Shown here: positions 8,830 through 17,333 of the stretch, piece by piece
Layout: every line of letters begins with the position of its first letter
Position numbering within the stretch: the first letter of the stretch is position 1
NCBI RefSeq assembly: GCF_009764685.1
Contig: NZ_VHLM01000010.1
Location: 62,001-126,000 of the forward strand
Direction: 5' to 3'
Length of the DNA: 64,000 nt
Source: Flavobacterium sp. I-STPP5a
GTDB lineage: Bacteria; Bacteroidota; Bacteroidia; Flavobacteriales; Flavobacteriaceae
The notes under the pieces: generated by a model
What the model was told of the DNA's origin: nothing
What the model saw: the letters and a program-made list of their open reading frames with translations, nothing else
The model's database searches: none
Program-made: the position numbers and the translations under genes

Positions 8830-9159
8830 CTATAGAGAGAATGATTCCCCGCAACCACATGTTCTAGTTGCATTTGGATTATTAAAAACAAATCCTTTCC
8901 CGTTTAATCCGCCAGAAAATTCTAAAACGGTTCCTGCTAAATAGAGAAATGATTTTTTTTCAACAGCTATTGTAATGTCGTTGTCTATGAATATTTTATC
9001 GTCTTCGCCTTTGTTGTTATCGAATTTCAAATCATAAGATAAACCGGAACAACCTCCGCTTTTAACACCAACCCGCACATAATCTGTAGCGGCGTCAAAA
9101 CCATCGTCTTTCATCAAGTCGATAATTTTCTTTTTTGCAGTATCAGAAACTTTTATCAT
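8830..9159 (-). CDS. A-type Fe-S carrier protein (SufA/IscA/HesB family)
   Basis: 109 residues from the chosen start MIKVSDTAKK; a start 24 bases upstream would add MLLQNNIN, which does not fit the family. The three cluster-binding cysteines are present: one in GGCSGLSY and two in TCGCGES near the C-terminus. These proteins accept clusters from the SUF scaffold and pass them to apo-targets. It is the first gene of the suf operon and is divergent from the DUF898 gene. The class (SufA or ErpA-like) cannot be settled from sequence alone. Confidence 0.93.
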   Translation of the reverse strand: MIKVSDTAKKKIIDLMKDDGFDAATDYVRVGVKSGGCSGLSYDLKFDNNKGEDDKIFIDNDITIAVEKKSFLYLAGTVLEFSGGLNGKGFVFNNPNATRTCGCGESFSL

Positions 9160-9273
9160 GTTTATGTTGTTTTGTAATAACATATTGATTGTTAAAACTC
9201 ATCTAGCATCTTTATTATCAGAGCTTTAAATTTTAAGCCAATTGTGTTATCTTGATTTTGTCTAAATTAACCG

Positions 9274-9281
9274 CAAAGATA
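9274..9281 (-). promoter_or_regulatory. Candidate suf operon -7 element
   Basis: The minus-strand octamer TATCTTTG matches TAnnTTTG about 115 bases before the first suf gene. The same octamer recurs upstream of other genes here (27432, 33968, 52692, 62210). No perfect TTG at 19-21 bases upstream. Confidence 0.5.
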
Positions 9282-9419
9282 CTATATAAAATACTTTTTC
9301 CATAATCAATAACATTTTTATAACTAATCTTCAAATAGAAAATAGTTATTGGTTGTTTTTCAAAAAATTAAATTACTTTTAGTCTCCTATAACTTACAAA
9401 TAACTAAAACAAACTTATT

Positions 9420-10379
9420 ATGGAAGAAATTTTACCTGAAAAGATGGAGTACAAATTAGATTTTAAAGGAGAAGGCAAAGCTTTTTTTGGAATCGTAATC
9501 GTCAATTGGCTTTTAACAATTGTTACATTAGGAATTTATTATCCTTGGGCGAAAGCCAAAACGCTCCAATTTATGTTTGGGCAAACAACTTTAAATGATG
9601 ATGCTTTTGCTTTTCATGGTACTGGGAAAGAAATGTTTAAGGGCTTTATAAAAGTCATTATATTATTTGCAATCTTGTTTGGGATTTTAAGCCTTTTCAT
9701 CTATTTAGACCTGCCCTCAGTAGGATTGATATCGTTTTATTTGATAGTGATAGCTATTATGCCATTAGCAATTCACGGTTCTTATAAGTATAGAATGTCA
9801 AGAACATCTTGGCGTGGTGTTCGTTTTGGTTATAGAGGCGATAGGAATGAATTTGTCAAACTTTTTTTTAAATGGATTTTTTTTACTGTAATAACGCTTG
9901 GTATTTATGGTTCTTGGTTTAAAATGAACCTGCGTAGTTATGTTTTGAGCAACATTCGCTTTGGTGATGCCGAAATGAATTACGATGGTGATGGTGGGGA
10001 TTATTTATTAATGAACATTAAAGGTTACTTTTTAAGTGTTATAACCTTGGGAATTTACTCTTTTTGGTGGCAAAAAGATATTTTTGAGTACTATGTTAAT
10101 AATTTATCGCTACATAAAGACGACAAAAGAATTGAATTTACATCAACAGCTACGGGAGCCGATTTTATAGGCCTTATAATTATTAATTTGTTAATGATTA
10201 TTTTTACGCTTGGTCTTGGTTATGCTTGGGTTGTTACGAGAACTATGAAGTTTATATTTGATCATATTGAACTTGATGGCACGATTGATTTAAACACTTT
10301 GCAACAAACCGAAGAGAATTTTAAAGACGCGACAGGTGATGATATTAGCGACTTTTTAGACATTGATTTTATAGTATAA
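9420..10379 (+). CDS. DUF898 (YjgN-like) multi-pass membrane protein
   Basis: 319 residues with repeated hydrophobic segments, each followed by a short aromatic motif of the form TLGIYYPWAKAK, TLGIYGSWFKMN, TLGIYSFWWQKD or TLGLGYAWV. This is the characteristic internal repeat of the DUF898/YjgN inner-membrane family, whose function is not established. About eight membrane spans are likely. The C-terminus is acidic. The next gene, an M48 membrane peptidase, starts 3 bases after the stop, so the two are almost certainly co-transcribed and translationally coupled. Confidence 0.88.
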   Translation: MEEILPEKMEYKLDFKGEGKAFFGIVIVNWLLTIVTLGIYYPWAKAKTLQFMFGQTTLNDDAFAFHGTGKEMFKGFIKVIILFAILFGILSLFIYLDLPSVGLISFYLIVIAIMPLAIHGSYKYRMSRTSWRGVRFGYRGDRNEFVKLFFKWIFFTVITLGIYGSWFKMNLRSYVLSNIRFGDAEMNYDGDGGDYLLMNIKGYFLSVITLGIYSFWWQKDIFEYYVNNLSLHKDDKRIEFTSTATGADFIGLIIINLLMIIFTLGLGYAWVVTRTMKFIFDHIELDGTIDLNTLQQTEENFKDATGDDISDFLDIDFIV

Positions 10380-10382
10380 AGT

Positions 10383-11453
10383 ATGAGTAATCAGTCCGTA
10401 GGAATTTATTTTGATGGTAAATCAGCTGTTCCTCATCCTTGTTCACTGTTGTTGGAGACGCAAAAAGGAATGATTCTTTTTGAAACCGAAACGGGTCATC
10501 AAGAGCGGTGGTTGATTTTAGCTGTTAGTTTTGAAAATTCTGGAAACTCTTTGCAGTTGCACAAACAAAGTACTGATGGTGTTGCAATCCTTAAAATAAC
10601 CGATGCTACATTTGCAGCGGCCATTCAGAAATTCAGGAAAGAGAACAACCATATCAATTGGTATGAAAAATTGCTTGCTTCTGGTTTCAAGATGCATCTT
10701 GTTTTGGCGTTGGTTATTTTTGCCTTAATCGGACTGACCTATATGTATGCCATACCTTGGGTTGGCGAAAAATCAGTAGTCCTTATTCCTGAGAGTTTTG
10801 ATGATACCATGAGCGGAACGTTTATCAGTGATAATTTACTGTTCTCAGATGTAGCTTCGGATAAATCCAAAGTGTTAAACGCTTTCGCAAAAGAGCTACA
10901 ATTAAACAACAAAAAGAAATTGAAATTCATTTTTGTAGAAGAGGATATTGTGAACGCTTTTGCTTTACCAGATGGTACCATTGTGGTTTATTCCGGAATT
11001 GTAAACAAGATGAAAAACTATGATGAGTTGGTCGCACTTTTAGGGCACGAGGCAGCCCACGTTAATCACAGGCATTCTATGAAAATGCTTTGTCGCAACT
11101 TGTCAGGTTATTTATTTATCTCGGCAATTTTAGGAGATGCTAACGGAATTATGGCCACAATTGGTGATAACGTTAATAGTTTTCAGTCGCTATCCTTTTC
11201 GCGTGAGTTTGAACAAGAGGCTGATCGAGAAGGTTTTGCTATTGTGATTAAAAACAAAGTAGATCCAAACGGAATGTTGAACTTGTTTAAAAGATTACAA
11301 GACGAAGGCGATACCATTATTCCCGAGTTTTTTAGTTCGCATCCTGTCACACAGCAGCGCATTGCAACCACTAGACAATTGATTAAATCTACTCCGCATC
11401 AAGTTGAAGCAAGTAGTAAACTTCAACAATTATTTCAACAATTAAAAAAATAA
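10383..11453 (+). CDS. M48 family zinc metallopeptidase, membrane-anchored
   Basis: 356 residues. An N-terminal domain of about 100 residues precedes one transmembrane segment (LVLALVIFALIGLTYMYA, about residues 105-122), followed by the peptidase. The zinc motif is HEAAH (H222, E223, H226) and the third ligand is in EFEQEADREG, about 55 residues later, as in Oma1/BepA-type M48 enzymes that deal with damaged membrane proteins. It pairs with the upstream DUF898 gene. The soluble N-terminal domain is unlike HtpX and its role is unknown. Confidence 0.9.
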   Translation: MSNQSVGIYFDGKSAVPHPCSLLLETQKGMILFETETGHQERWLILAVSFENSGNSLQLHKQSTDGVAILKITDATFAAAIQKFRKENNHINWYEKLLASGFKMHLVLALVIFALIGLTYMYAIPWVGEKSVVLIPESFDDTMSGTFISDNLLFSDVASDKSKVLNAFAKELQLNNKKKLKFIFVEEDIVNAFALPDGTIVVYSGIVNKMKNYDELVALLGHEAAHVNHRHSMKMLCRNLSGYLFISAILGDANGIMATIGDNVNSFQSLSFSREFEQEADREGFAIVIKNKVDPNGMLNLFKRLQDEGDTIIPEFFSSHPVTQQRIATTRQLIKSTPHQVEASSKLQQLFQQLKK

Positions 11454-11461
11454 TACAAAAT

Positions 11462-11516
11462 CAAATTGCACTTAAACCATTACACCTCAGTTGTGTATTG
11501 GTTTGGGTGCAATTTG
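11462..11516 (+). terminator. Long hairpin terminator after the M48 peptidase gene
   Basis: CAAATTGCAC at 11462 pairs with GTGCAATTTG at 11507, and the stem continues inward through TTAAACCA against TGGTTT. A short T-rich tail follows. It lies 9 bases after the stop. Confidence 0.75.
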
Positions 11517-11584
11517 TTTCTACACACTTTTAGTACGGTATCAATAAATATGCTTAATTTTAGAGCTTACAATTTTGATACACT

Positions 11585-12442
11585 ATGAAACTATATCCAA
11601 TAGAAACGGGTAATTTTAAATTAGATGGTGGCGCTATGTTTGGCGTAGTACCCAAAACCATTTGGAATAAAACCAATCCTGCTGATGCCAATAACCTTAT
11701 TGATATTGCAGCACGTTGTTTATTAATTGAAGAGGAAAACCGCTTGATTTTGATAGACACCGGAATGGGAAATAAACAATCTGATAAATTTTTCGGATAC
11801 TATTCTTTATGGGGTTCACATTCTTTAGATAAATCTTTGGCAAAATACGGTTTTCACCGTGACGATATTACGGATGTTTTTATGACCCATTTGCATTTTG
11901 ACCACTGTGGTGGAAGTGTACAGTGGAATAGAGACAAAACGGGATACGAACCAGCTTTTAAAAATGCTAAATTTTGGACGAATGAAAATCACTGGGAATG
12001 GGCTACAAAACCCAATCCGAGGGAGAAAGCTTCGTTCTTGTCTGAGAATATTTTGCCCATGCAAGAAAGTGGTCAATTGCATTTTATAAAAAGACCAGAA
12101 GGTGATTTTCTTGAAAAATCAGAATTAGGATTTGGAATCTTTTTTGTGGACGGCCATACCGAAAAACAGATGATTCCGCACATTCAATATAAAGGTAGAA
12201 CCATCGTTTTTTGCGCTGATTTATTGGCCACAGCCGGACACATTCCGATATCCTATGTAATGGGCTATGATACACGACCATTGCTAACCATGCCAGAAAA
12301 AACTAAATTTTTGCACGCTGCCGTAGAACAAAACCATTATTTATTTTTAGAGCACGATGCGTACAACCAAATCATTACAGTTCAAAATACTGAAAAAGGT
12401 ATAAGATTACAAGATGTATTTACTACCGAAGAACTATTTTAG
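11585..12442 (+). CDS. MBL-fold metallohydrolase
   Basis: 285 residues. The metallo-beta-lactamase signature THLHFDHCGG gives H102, H104, D106 and H107 for the two-metal site; a later DGHTEKQM and LEHDAYNQ supply further ligands. No signal peptide, so cytosolic. The sequence resembles the group containing quorum-quenching lactonases (AiiA/YtnP type), but substrates in this family vary widely and no lactonase activity should be assumed. It appears to be a single-gene unit, flanked by terminators on both sides. Confidence 0.85.
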   Translation: MKLYPIETGNFKLDGGAMFGVVPKTIWNKTNPADANNLIDIAARCLLIEEENRLILIDTGMGNKQSDKFFGYYSLWGSHSLDKSLAKYGFHRDDITDVFMTHLHFDHCGGSVQWNRDKTGYEPAFKNAKFWTNENHWEWATKPNPREKASFLSENILPMQESGQLHFIKRPEGDFLEKSELGFGIFFVDGHTEKQMIPHIQYKGRTIVFCADLLATAGHIPISYVMGYDTRPLLTMPEKTKFLHAAVEQNHYLFLEHDAYNQIITVQNTEKGIRLQDVFTTEELF

Positions 12443-12464
12443 ATACCAACCTATTAAAAACAAG

Positions 12465-12498
12465 TCCCTACTTACTATGTAATAAGGGATTTTTTTTG
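12465..12498 (+). terminator. Terminator after the MBL hydrolase gene
   Basis: TCCCT pairs with AGGGA and TTAC with GTAA across a three-base loop, followed by eight Ts. The right arm can alternatively pair with AATCCCTTAT at 12502-12511 (ATAAGGGATT at 12482), so two mutually exclusive hairpins are possible. Confidence 0.6.
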
Positions 12499-12599
12499 AC
12501 TAATCCCTTATGTTAATATGATATATCAAGGAACAGCTGATTAGAGAGTTTGTGTAATTTTTAAATGAAGAATTATTTGAAGTTTAGTAAGAGAATAAA

Positions 12600-12630
12600 T
12601 TGTTTTTCTTGAATATAATAAATAGGTTTG
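12600..12630 (+). promoter_or_regulatory. Promoter of the secreted protein pair
   Basis: TTG at 12600-12602, a 20-base spacer and TAGGTTTG at 12623-12630 form one of the best matches to the Bacteroidota promoter in this window. It ends 24 bases before the ATG at 12655. Confidence 0.65.
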
Positions 12631-12654
12631 TCACAAATTTATAAAAATACACCT

Positions 12655-13791
12655 ATGAAAAAAACTTTAATTTTTTTGTTGTTTTTAATTTCTGTTACTA
12701 TTTCAGCTCAAAAAGTAGACTTAGATCGTTTTTACTTTGATGTTAGTTATCAAGCACTACCAAAAGAGCCAGTGCCTTTTGAAAAAAGAACCTATACTTC
12801 AGAAGTTAAATTAGGAGGGAAAATACAAACGTATGCAAACCCAACTTCATTAAATGAAAGTATTAATATTTATGGCTGGAAAAAAGTTGATGAAAGCGCA
12901 ACAGTAAAAATCGCCTTATATATTGAGGATTTTGTAGAAAAAAGCGTTACACCTCAAGTGCGCATTGAAGAAAATAAGGACAAAGAAGGTAAAGTAACAA
13001 GCCGCAGGGAATACCATTATATACTAGCAAAATATTCAGGAAGAGCACACGCGAAAATAGCTGGTCCACGCACGCCAATTCCCTTAACAGCAAAACAGAT
13101 TGAGGAAGAAAAGGCTAAACAAGCAGCTGCATCTACGAACAGATTTTTGAAAAACGCAGTGGTTAAAAAGGATACAGTTGCTGCTAATGGAGGATTTGAT
13201 TGGAATTTTAATGACGAAATCGAGGTTAAATCAGCTGAATTTCAGGACGCTGCATCGGCTATGAAATCTTTCAATCTTAATAGAAATGGGGTTCACGACA
13301 ATGCATTAAGAGGTTATGTAGACGGGACTTTGAAGAAGTTTAGCTCAAGTGTAAACTATTCCTATGGCTTTAAACCAATTAGCACAAATCAAATTTTGTG
13401 GATTTTAGACGCTAAAAATGAAGAGGGCGCTACTCAAATAGAAGCTATTCAGGCTGTTAGAGAATTATTTAAAAATATGAAAGCGGATCAGCCAATTGAG
13501 GACTTAAAAAGCAGCATGCAACCTTTAATAGATTATTTTGATACTTTAAAAACAAAATATGCTGATGATAGTAAACCAGCCCGTAAAATGAGATACTCCG
13601 CATATTATAATTTAGCCGTGATTTATTTATTAACAGACGAACCTGAAAAGACTCTTGTTGAGGCAGAGAAGTTAATTTTAAATGACTATGACAAGTCAGA
13701 TGGTAAAGAATTAATTAACCGTGCAAATAAATTAATAGAAGATTTTAAAATTGCAAATACAAGATCAACGCACAACCCAACTCTTAATTAA
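12655..13791 (+). CDS. Secreted protein of unknown function with TPR-like C-terminus
   Basis: 378 residues from the ATG giving MKKTLIFLLFLISVTISAQ, a clear Sec signal; an in-frame start 27 bases upstream would bury this signal and overlaps the promoter. The middle is rich in beta-type and charged segments. The C-terminal part (about residues 300-370) has a helical-pair pattern with YYNLAVIYLLTDEPEKTL, reminiscent of a TPR motif. The same pattern (HYNLATTYLLLGQVEEA) occurs in the next gene, 6 bases downstream, so the two are a co-expressed, probably related pair in the periplasm or on the outer membrane. Family not recognised. Confidence 0.75.
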   Translation: MKKTLIFLLFLISVTISAQKVDLDRFYFDVSYQALPKEPVPFEKRTYTSEVKLGGKIQTYANPTSLNESINIYGWKKVDESATVKIALYIEDFVEKSVTPQVRIEENKDKEGKVTSRREYHYILAKYSGRAHAKIAGPRTPIPLTAKQIEEEKAKQAAASTNRFLKNAVVKKDTVAANGGFDWNFNDEIEVKSAEFQDAASAMKSFNLNRNGVHDNALRGYVDGTLKKFSSSVNYSYGFKPISTNQILWILDAKNEEGATQIEAIQAVRELFKNMKADQPIEDLKSSMQPLIDYFDTLKTKYADDSKPARKMRYSAYYNLAVIYLLTDEPEKTLVEAEKLILNDYDKSDGKELINRANKLIEDFKIANTRSTHNPTLN

Positions 13792-13797
13792 TCACGA

Positions 13798-15459
13798 ATG
13801 AAAAAAATTACACAATTAGCATTAATAGGTGCCTTTACAATACTAAGTTGTAATGCTTACAGCCAGTTTTCACTAGGCAAAATGATCAGTAAAGTGGAGG
13901 GCTCTGGAACGCCAGCAGGTCAAGATGAAGAAAGAAAAAATACTTTGAATTTAAGAGGTCCTGAGGCTCCTGTTGACAAACAATACGGAAACTACAAAAC
14001 CTATGAAATTAAACTAGATTTATCAACAGGTATTGAAGACAGCTTTGCATTTAGAAAAATTCCATATTCAAGTGAAAAAATAAATAACATTTTCTTTATT
14101 TCAGGCTTGAAAAAAACCAATGATGGAGAATTTAAAATTAAATATACAGTTTCAAGATTTGAGTCTATCAATGACGAAGATTATGTGCAGTCGTATTATC
14201 AAAAATCTCCTGCATATTATATAGGAATGGAGTCTAACCTTGAGATCATGGATAAAACTGGCAAGGTTATTTACAAAAGATATACAACGCCAAAAGTTAA
14301 CATGTTTGTAACTGATCCAACCTATAGTTATGAAGCTTTAGTGACTCGAATTTTAACTACAAATTTCTATTCGATGTTACAAGAGTTTGAAGGTTTTTAC
14401 TTGTATGGTCCTGAAGTTTCGGGTTTGCGTTATTTTGATATTGAAAAGAAAAAGAAATCAAAATCAACTTTTAATCCAGATGAGTTCAATCAATCAGTTC
14501 AAGTATTACCTACTTTAGTTGATGTAGATAGAGCGGATTGGCCAAGCTTATTTGGTGAAGCTCAAAAGTATTGGAAAGAGTTTTTAGCTTTTGAAGATAA
14601 AAATGACGAGGATATACAGAAAAAAGTTCGTTTTAGTGCACATTATAATTTAGCTACAACCTATTTACTTTTAGGTCAAGTTGAGGAAGCTTCAAAATAT
14701 TTAGATGGAGTAAAGGAAAACGAAAAAAGCTTTTTAGGAATACGTACGCACTATCCGTTTTTAACAAAATTAGCAACCAACATTGACGAGTATAAAAAAA
14801 CTACTGAAAAAGCAACCACATTAGAGGCGATCCAAGCAGAGCCAATTTTAGCGTCATACAAAAAAGCCGCAACTGCTTTTAGATATGCTGAATTTGACGG
14901 AGAAGTTTTAGATGTAGATGGTAAAGTTTTTAAAGGTAAAGTTCGAATTATTAGTGATTATCCGGAACTAGTAGATTTTAGAACGGAGTCGCAAGTTTCA
15001 GGACTGCGTTCCTTAGTTGATGGTATTGGTTCAGATAAAAGTACAGTAAGAATTTACATTGAAGGACAGAAAAAACCAGAACGCACTAACTTGAAAAAAG
15101 TGGCGAATATCAAAGACAATGAAGGTCATTTTTATATTGGAGGTCAAACTGGTAAAGGAGTAGGTCTTACATCTGATGTGAATACAAAAAGATATTCTTT
15201 GTTTGAAGAAATTAAAAAAGGAGAAAAAATATCTGTATTTCATGAGTTTTTCCCTCAAGATGCATACGTTTTGAAAAAACGAATTCAAGATGAATTTTTC
15301 AGTCCATCTGTTTTAATTGGTAGAAAAAAAGAATTAAGAGAATATTTTTCAGATTGTCCTAAAATGATTGAGAACATCAATAATGGACTTTATAATTTTG
15401 AAAATAAAGAAACTTACATCAAGATGTTTGAGGATTATACAGCATTATGCGGTAATTAA
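13798..15459 (+). CDS. Secreted protein of unknown function, partner of the upstream gene
   Basis: 553 residues. The N-terminus MKKITQLALIGAFTILSC is followed by NAYSQ, so cleavage could be by signal peptidase II at the cysteine or by signal peptidase I after the alanine; this cannot be decided. A TPR-like helical pair (HYNLATTYLLLGQVEEASKYL) lies near residue 285. The C-terminal half is mixed alpha/beta with a run of lysine-rich segments. A perfect-looking hairpin terminator follows the stop. No enzyme motif was seen and the family is not recognised. Confidence 0.72.
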   Translation: MKKITQLALIGAFTILSCNAYSQFSLGKMISKVEGSGTPAGQDEERKNTLNLRGPEAPVDKQYGNYKTYEIKLDLSTGIEDSFAFRKIPYSSEKINNIFFISGLKKTNDGEFKIKYTVSRFESINDEDYVQSYYQKSPAYYIGMESNLEIMDKTGKVIYKRYTTPKVNMFVTDPTYSYEALVTRILTTNFYSMLQEFEGFYLYGPEVSGLRYFDIEKKKKSKSTFNPDEFNQSVQVLPTLVDVDRADWPSLFGEAQKYWKEFLAFEDKNDEDIQKKVRFSAHYNLATTYLLLGQVEEASKYLDGVKENEKSFLGIRTHYPFLTKLATNIDEYKKTTEKATTLEAIQAEPILASYKKAATAFRYAEFDGEVLDVDGKVFKGKVRIISDYPELVDFRTESQVSGLRSLVDGIGSDKSTVRIYIEGQKKPERTNLKKVANIKDNEGHFYIGGQTGKGVGLTSDVNTKRYSLFEEIKKGEKISVFHEFFPQDAYVLKKRIQDEFFSPSVLIGRKKELREYFSDCPKMIENINNGLYNFENKETYIKMFEDYTALCGN

Positions 15460-15482
15460 TAAACCAAATAAATACAAGATCA

Positions 15483-15510
15483 AAGCTACCTTACAAGGGT
15501 AGCTTTTTTT
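15483..15510 (+). terminator. Terminator after the secreted protein pair
   Basis: AAGCTACC pairs with GGGTAGCTT around a short loop, followed by seven Ts. Confidence 0.85.
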
Positions 15511-15642
15511 ATTGTTTTGAATCTTATCAAATAAAAATTACATTTTTGTTTAAATTTTCTTAACATAGTGTTAATCCTTTTATTTGTGTAACAAAATCAA
15601 TTATTTTAGACCAATATTTCAAAAATTAACAAAAACAAACAA

Positions 15643-17271
15643 ATGAATACCATTAAACCCATTTACATTTCTGCTTTTGCTTTTTTAGCATTGGTAGGAT
15701 GTGGAACAGCAAAACAAGTTTCAAGTGCTTCAACTTCGAATTTAGTTACCATTAGTGCACCTTTAAATGTTAAAAAGAAGGCGGCGCTTACTGAAAATGA
15801 TTTAAAACGTTGGAGTCACCTGGATATAGTAACAGATACCATTCCTGGAATGAGCGTTGACAGAGCATACGCTGAATTATTGAAAGATAAAAAAGGTGTA
15901 CCTGTTATTGTAGGTATTGTAGATTCGGGTGTAGATATCGAGCACGAAGATTTAAAATCAGTGCTTTGGACTAATGCCAAAGAAATAGCAGGTAACGGTA
16001 TCGATGACGACAAGAATGGTTACATCGATGATATTCATGGTTGGAATTTCTTGGGAGACATTACAAAGGAGAATTTGGAATACGAGAGAATCATCAAGGA
16101 TAAATCATTGGTAGATGAAAAAACATACCTAGAAGCTAAGGCTTTAAATGATAAAAAAGTTGCTGATGCAGCAATGATTAAGGCTCGCTCTACAGAAATG
16201 ATTGAATCACTAGCATCAAGTGATGCCGCTGTTGCAAAACATTTAGGTAAAACGGTATATACTGCTGAAGAAGTAAAGGCAATAGACACACAGGATCAAG
16301 ACTTGCTTAAAAGTAAAGCTACAATGCTACAAATGTTAGGATATGGCTTACCAGTTGCTGAACTTAAGGTAGCAGTTCAAAAACAAAGAGACGCTCAAGA
16401 CGCTCTTGTTAATGGAGATAATCTTAAAACAGATTACCGTAAAGTTGTAGGAGATAACCCAAATGACATTAACGATACTAAATATGGTAACAATAATGTA
16501 ATGGGGCCAGACAAAAACGAAATTTTGCACGGAACACACGTAGCAGGAATTGTAGCACAGTCTAGAAACAATAGTTTAGGTGGAGACGGAGTGGCTAACA
16601 ACGTTCAAATTTTAACCGTTCGTGCTGTTCCAGACGGAGACGAGTACGACAAAGACATTGCATTAGGGATTCGTTATGCTGTTGATAATGGTGCTAAAGT
16701 AATCAACGGAAGTTTTGGAAAAAGCTTTTCACCACACAGACAATGGGTTTATGATGCTTTAAAATATGCAGAGAAAAAAGATGTATTGTTTGTTCACGCC
16801 GCAGGAAATGACGCAAAAGACATCGATTTTGCTGAGAATTTTCCAAATGACTCTGAAGATAAAGTAAAAGAGTTTGCGGATAATGTAATTACTATTGGAG
16901 CATTAAATTTTGAATACGGAGACAAAGTTGTGGCTCGTTTTTCAAACATTGGGAAACTGAATGTAGATGTTTTTGCACCAGGTGTAAAAATCTATGCGAC
17001 TACTCCAAACAACGAATACCAATATTTGCAAGGTACCTCAATGGCTGCCCCAAACACTGCAGGAGTTGCAGCATTGATTCGTTCGTACTATCCAAAATTA
17101 TCGGCTAAACAAGTAAAACAAATCTTAATGGAATCTGGTGTAGCTATTACGACCGATGTTATCGTTGGAGGAAAAGCAACTGACAAACGTTCGTTTTCAA
17201 CATTATCAAAATCAGGTAAAATTGTAAATGCATACAACGCTTTATTAATGGCAGAGAAAATGTCAAAATAA
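15643..17271 (+). CDS. S8 (subtilisin-like) serine protease lipoprotein
   Basis: 542 residues. The lipobox LVGC at residues 17-20 makes it an exported lipoprotein. The catalytic triad is visible: D94 in VGIVDSGVD, H296 in HGTHVAG and S466 in GTSMAAP, with the oxyanion region near HAAGNDA. About 200 residues separate Asp from His, far more than in subtilisin; this insertion is lysine- and aspartate-rich and probably helical. There is no long prodomain after the lipid anchor. An M1 aminopeptidase gene follows after a terminator-like hairpin, so the two may act together on extracytoplasmic peptides (inference). Confidence 0.93.
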   Translation: MNTIKPIYISAFAFLALVGCGTAKQVSSASTSNLVTISAPLNVKKKAALTENDLKRWSHLDIVTDTIPGMSVDRAYAELLKDKKGVPVIVGIVDSGVDIEHEDLKSVLWTNAKEIAGNGIDDDKNGYIDDIHGWNFLGDITKENLEYERIIKDKSLVDEKTYLEAKALNDKKVADAAMIKARSTEMIESLASSDAAVAKHLGKTVYTAEEVKAIDTQDQDLLKSKATMLQMLGYGLPVAELKVAVQKQRDAQDALVNGDNLKTDYRKVVGDNPNDINDTKYGNNNVMGPDKNEILHGTHVAGIVAQSRNNSLGGDGVANNVQILTVRAVPDGDEYDKDIALGIRYAVDNGAKVINGSFGKSFSPHRQWVYDALKYAEKKDVLFVHAAGNDAKDIDFAENFPNDSEDKVKEFADNVITIGALNFEYGDKVVARFSNIGKLNVDVFAPGVKIYATTPNNEYQYLQGTSMAAPNTAGVAALIRSYYPKLSAKQVKQILMESGVAITTDVIVGGKATDKRSFSTLSKSGKIVNAYNALLMAEKMSK

Positions 17272-17291
17272 ATTATAAAAAACTTAATTTT

Positions 17292-17326
17292 ATGGAAGGA
17301 CAAATCGTCCTTCCATTTTTATTTTA
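17292..17326 (+). terminator. Terminator after the S8 protease gene
   Basis: A 10-bp perfect stem, ATGGAAGGAC against GTCCTTCCAT, loop AAATC, T-rich tail. It ends just before the next ATG. Confidence 0.75.
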
Positions 17327-17333
17327 ACCACAT

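Noticed and set aside
11585..12442. Naming the MBL-fold protein a quorum-quenching lactonase
   Set aside because: The metal motif is common to many MBL hydrolases; nothing in the sequence fixes the substrate.
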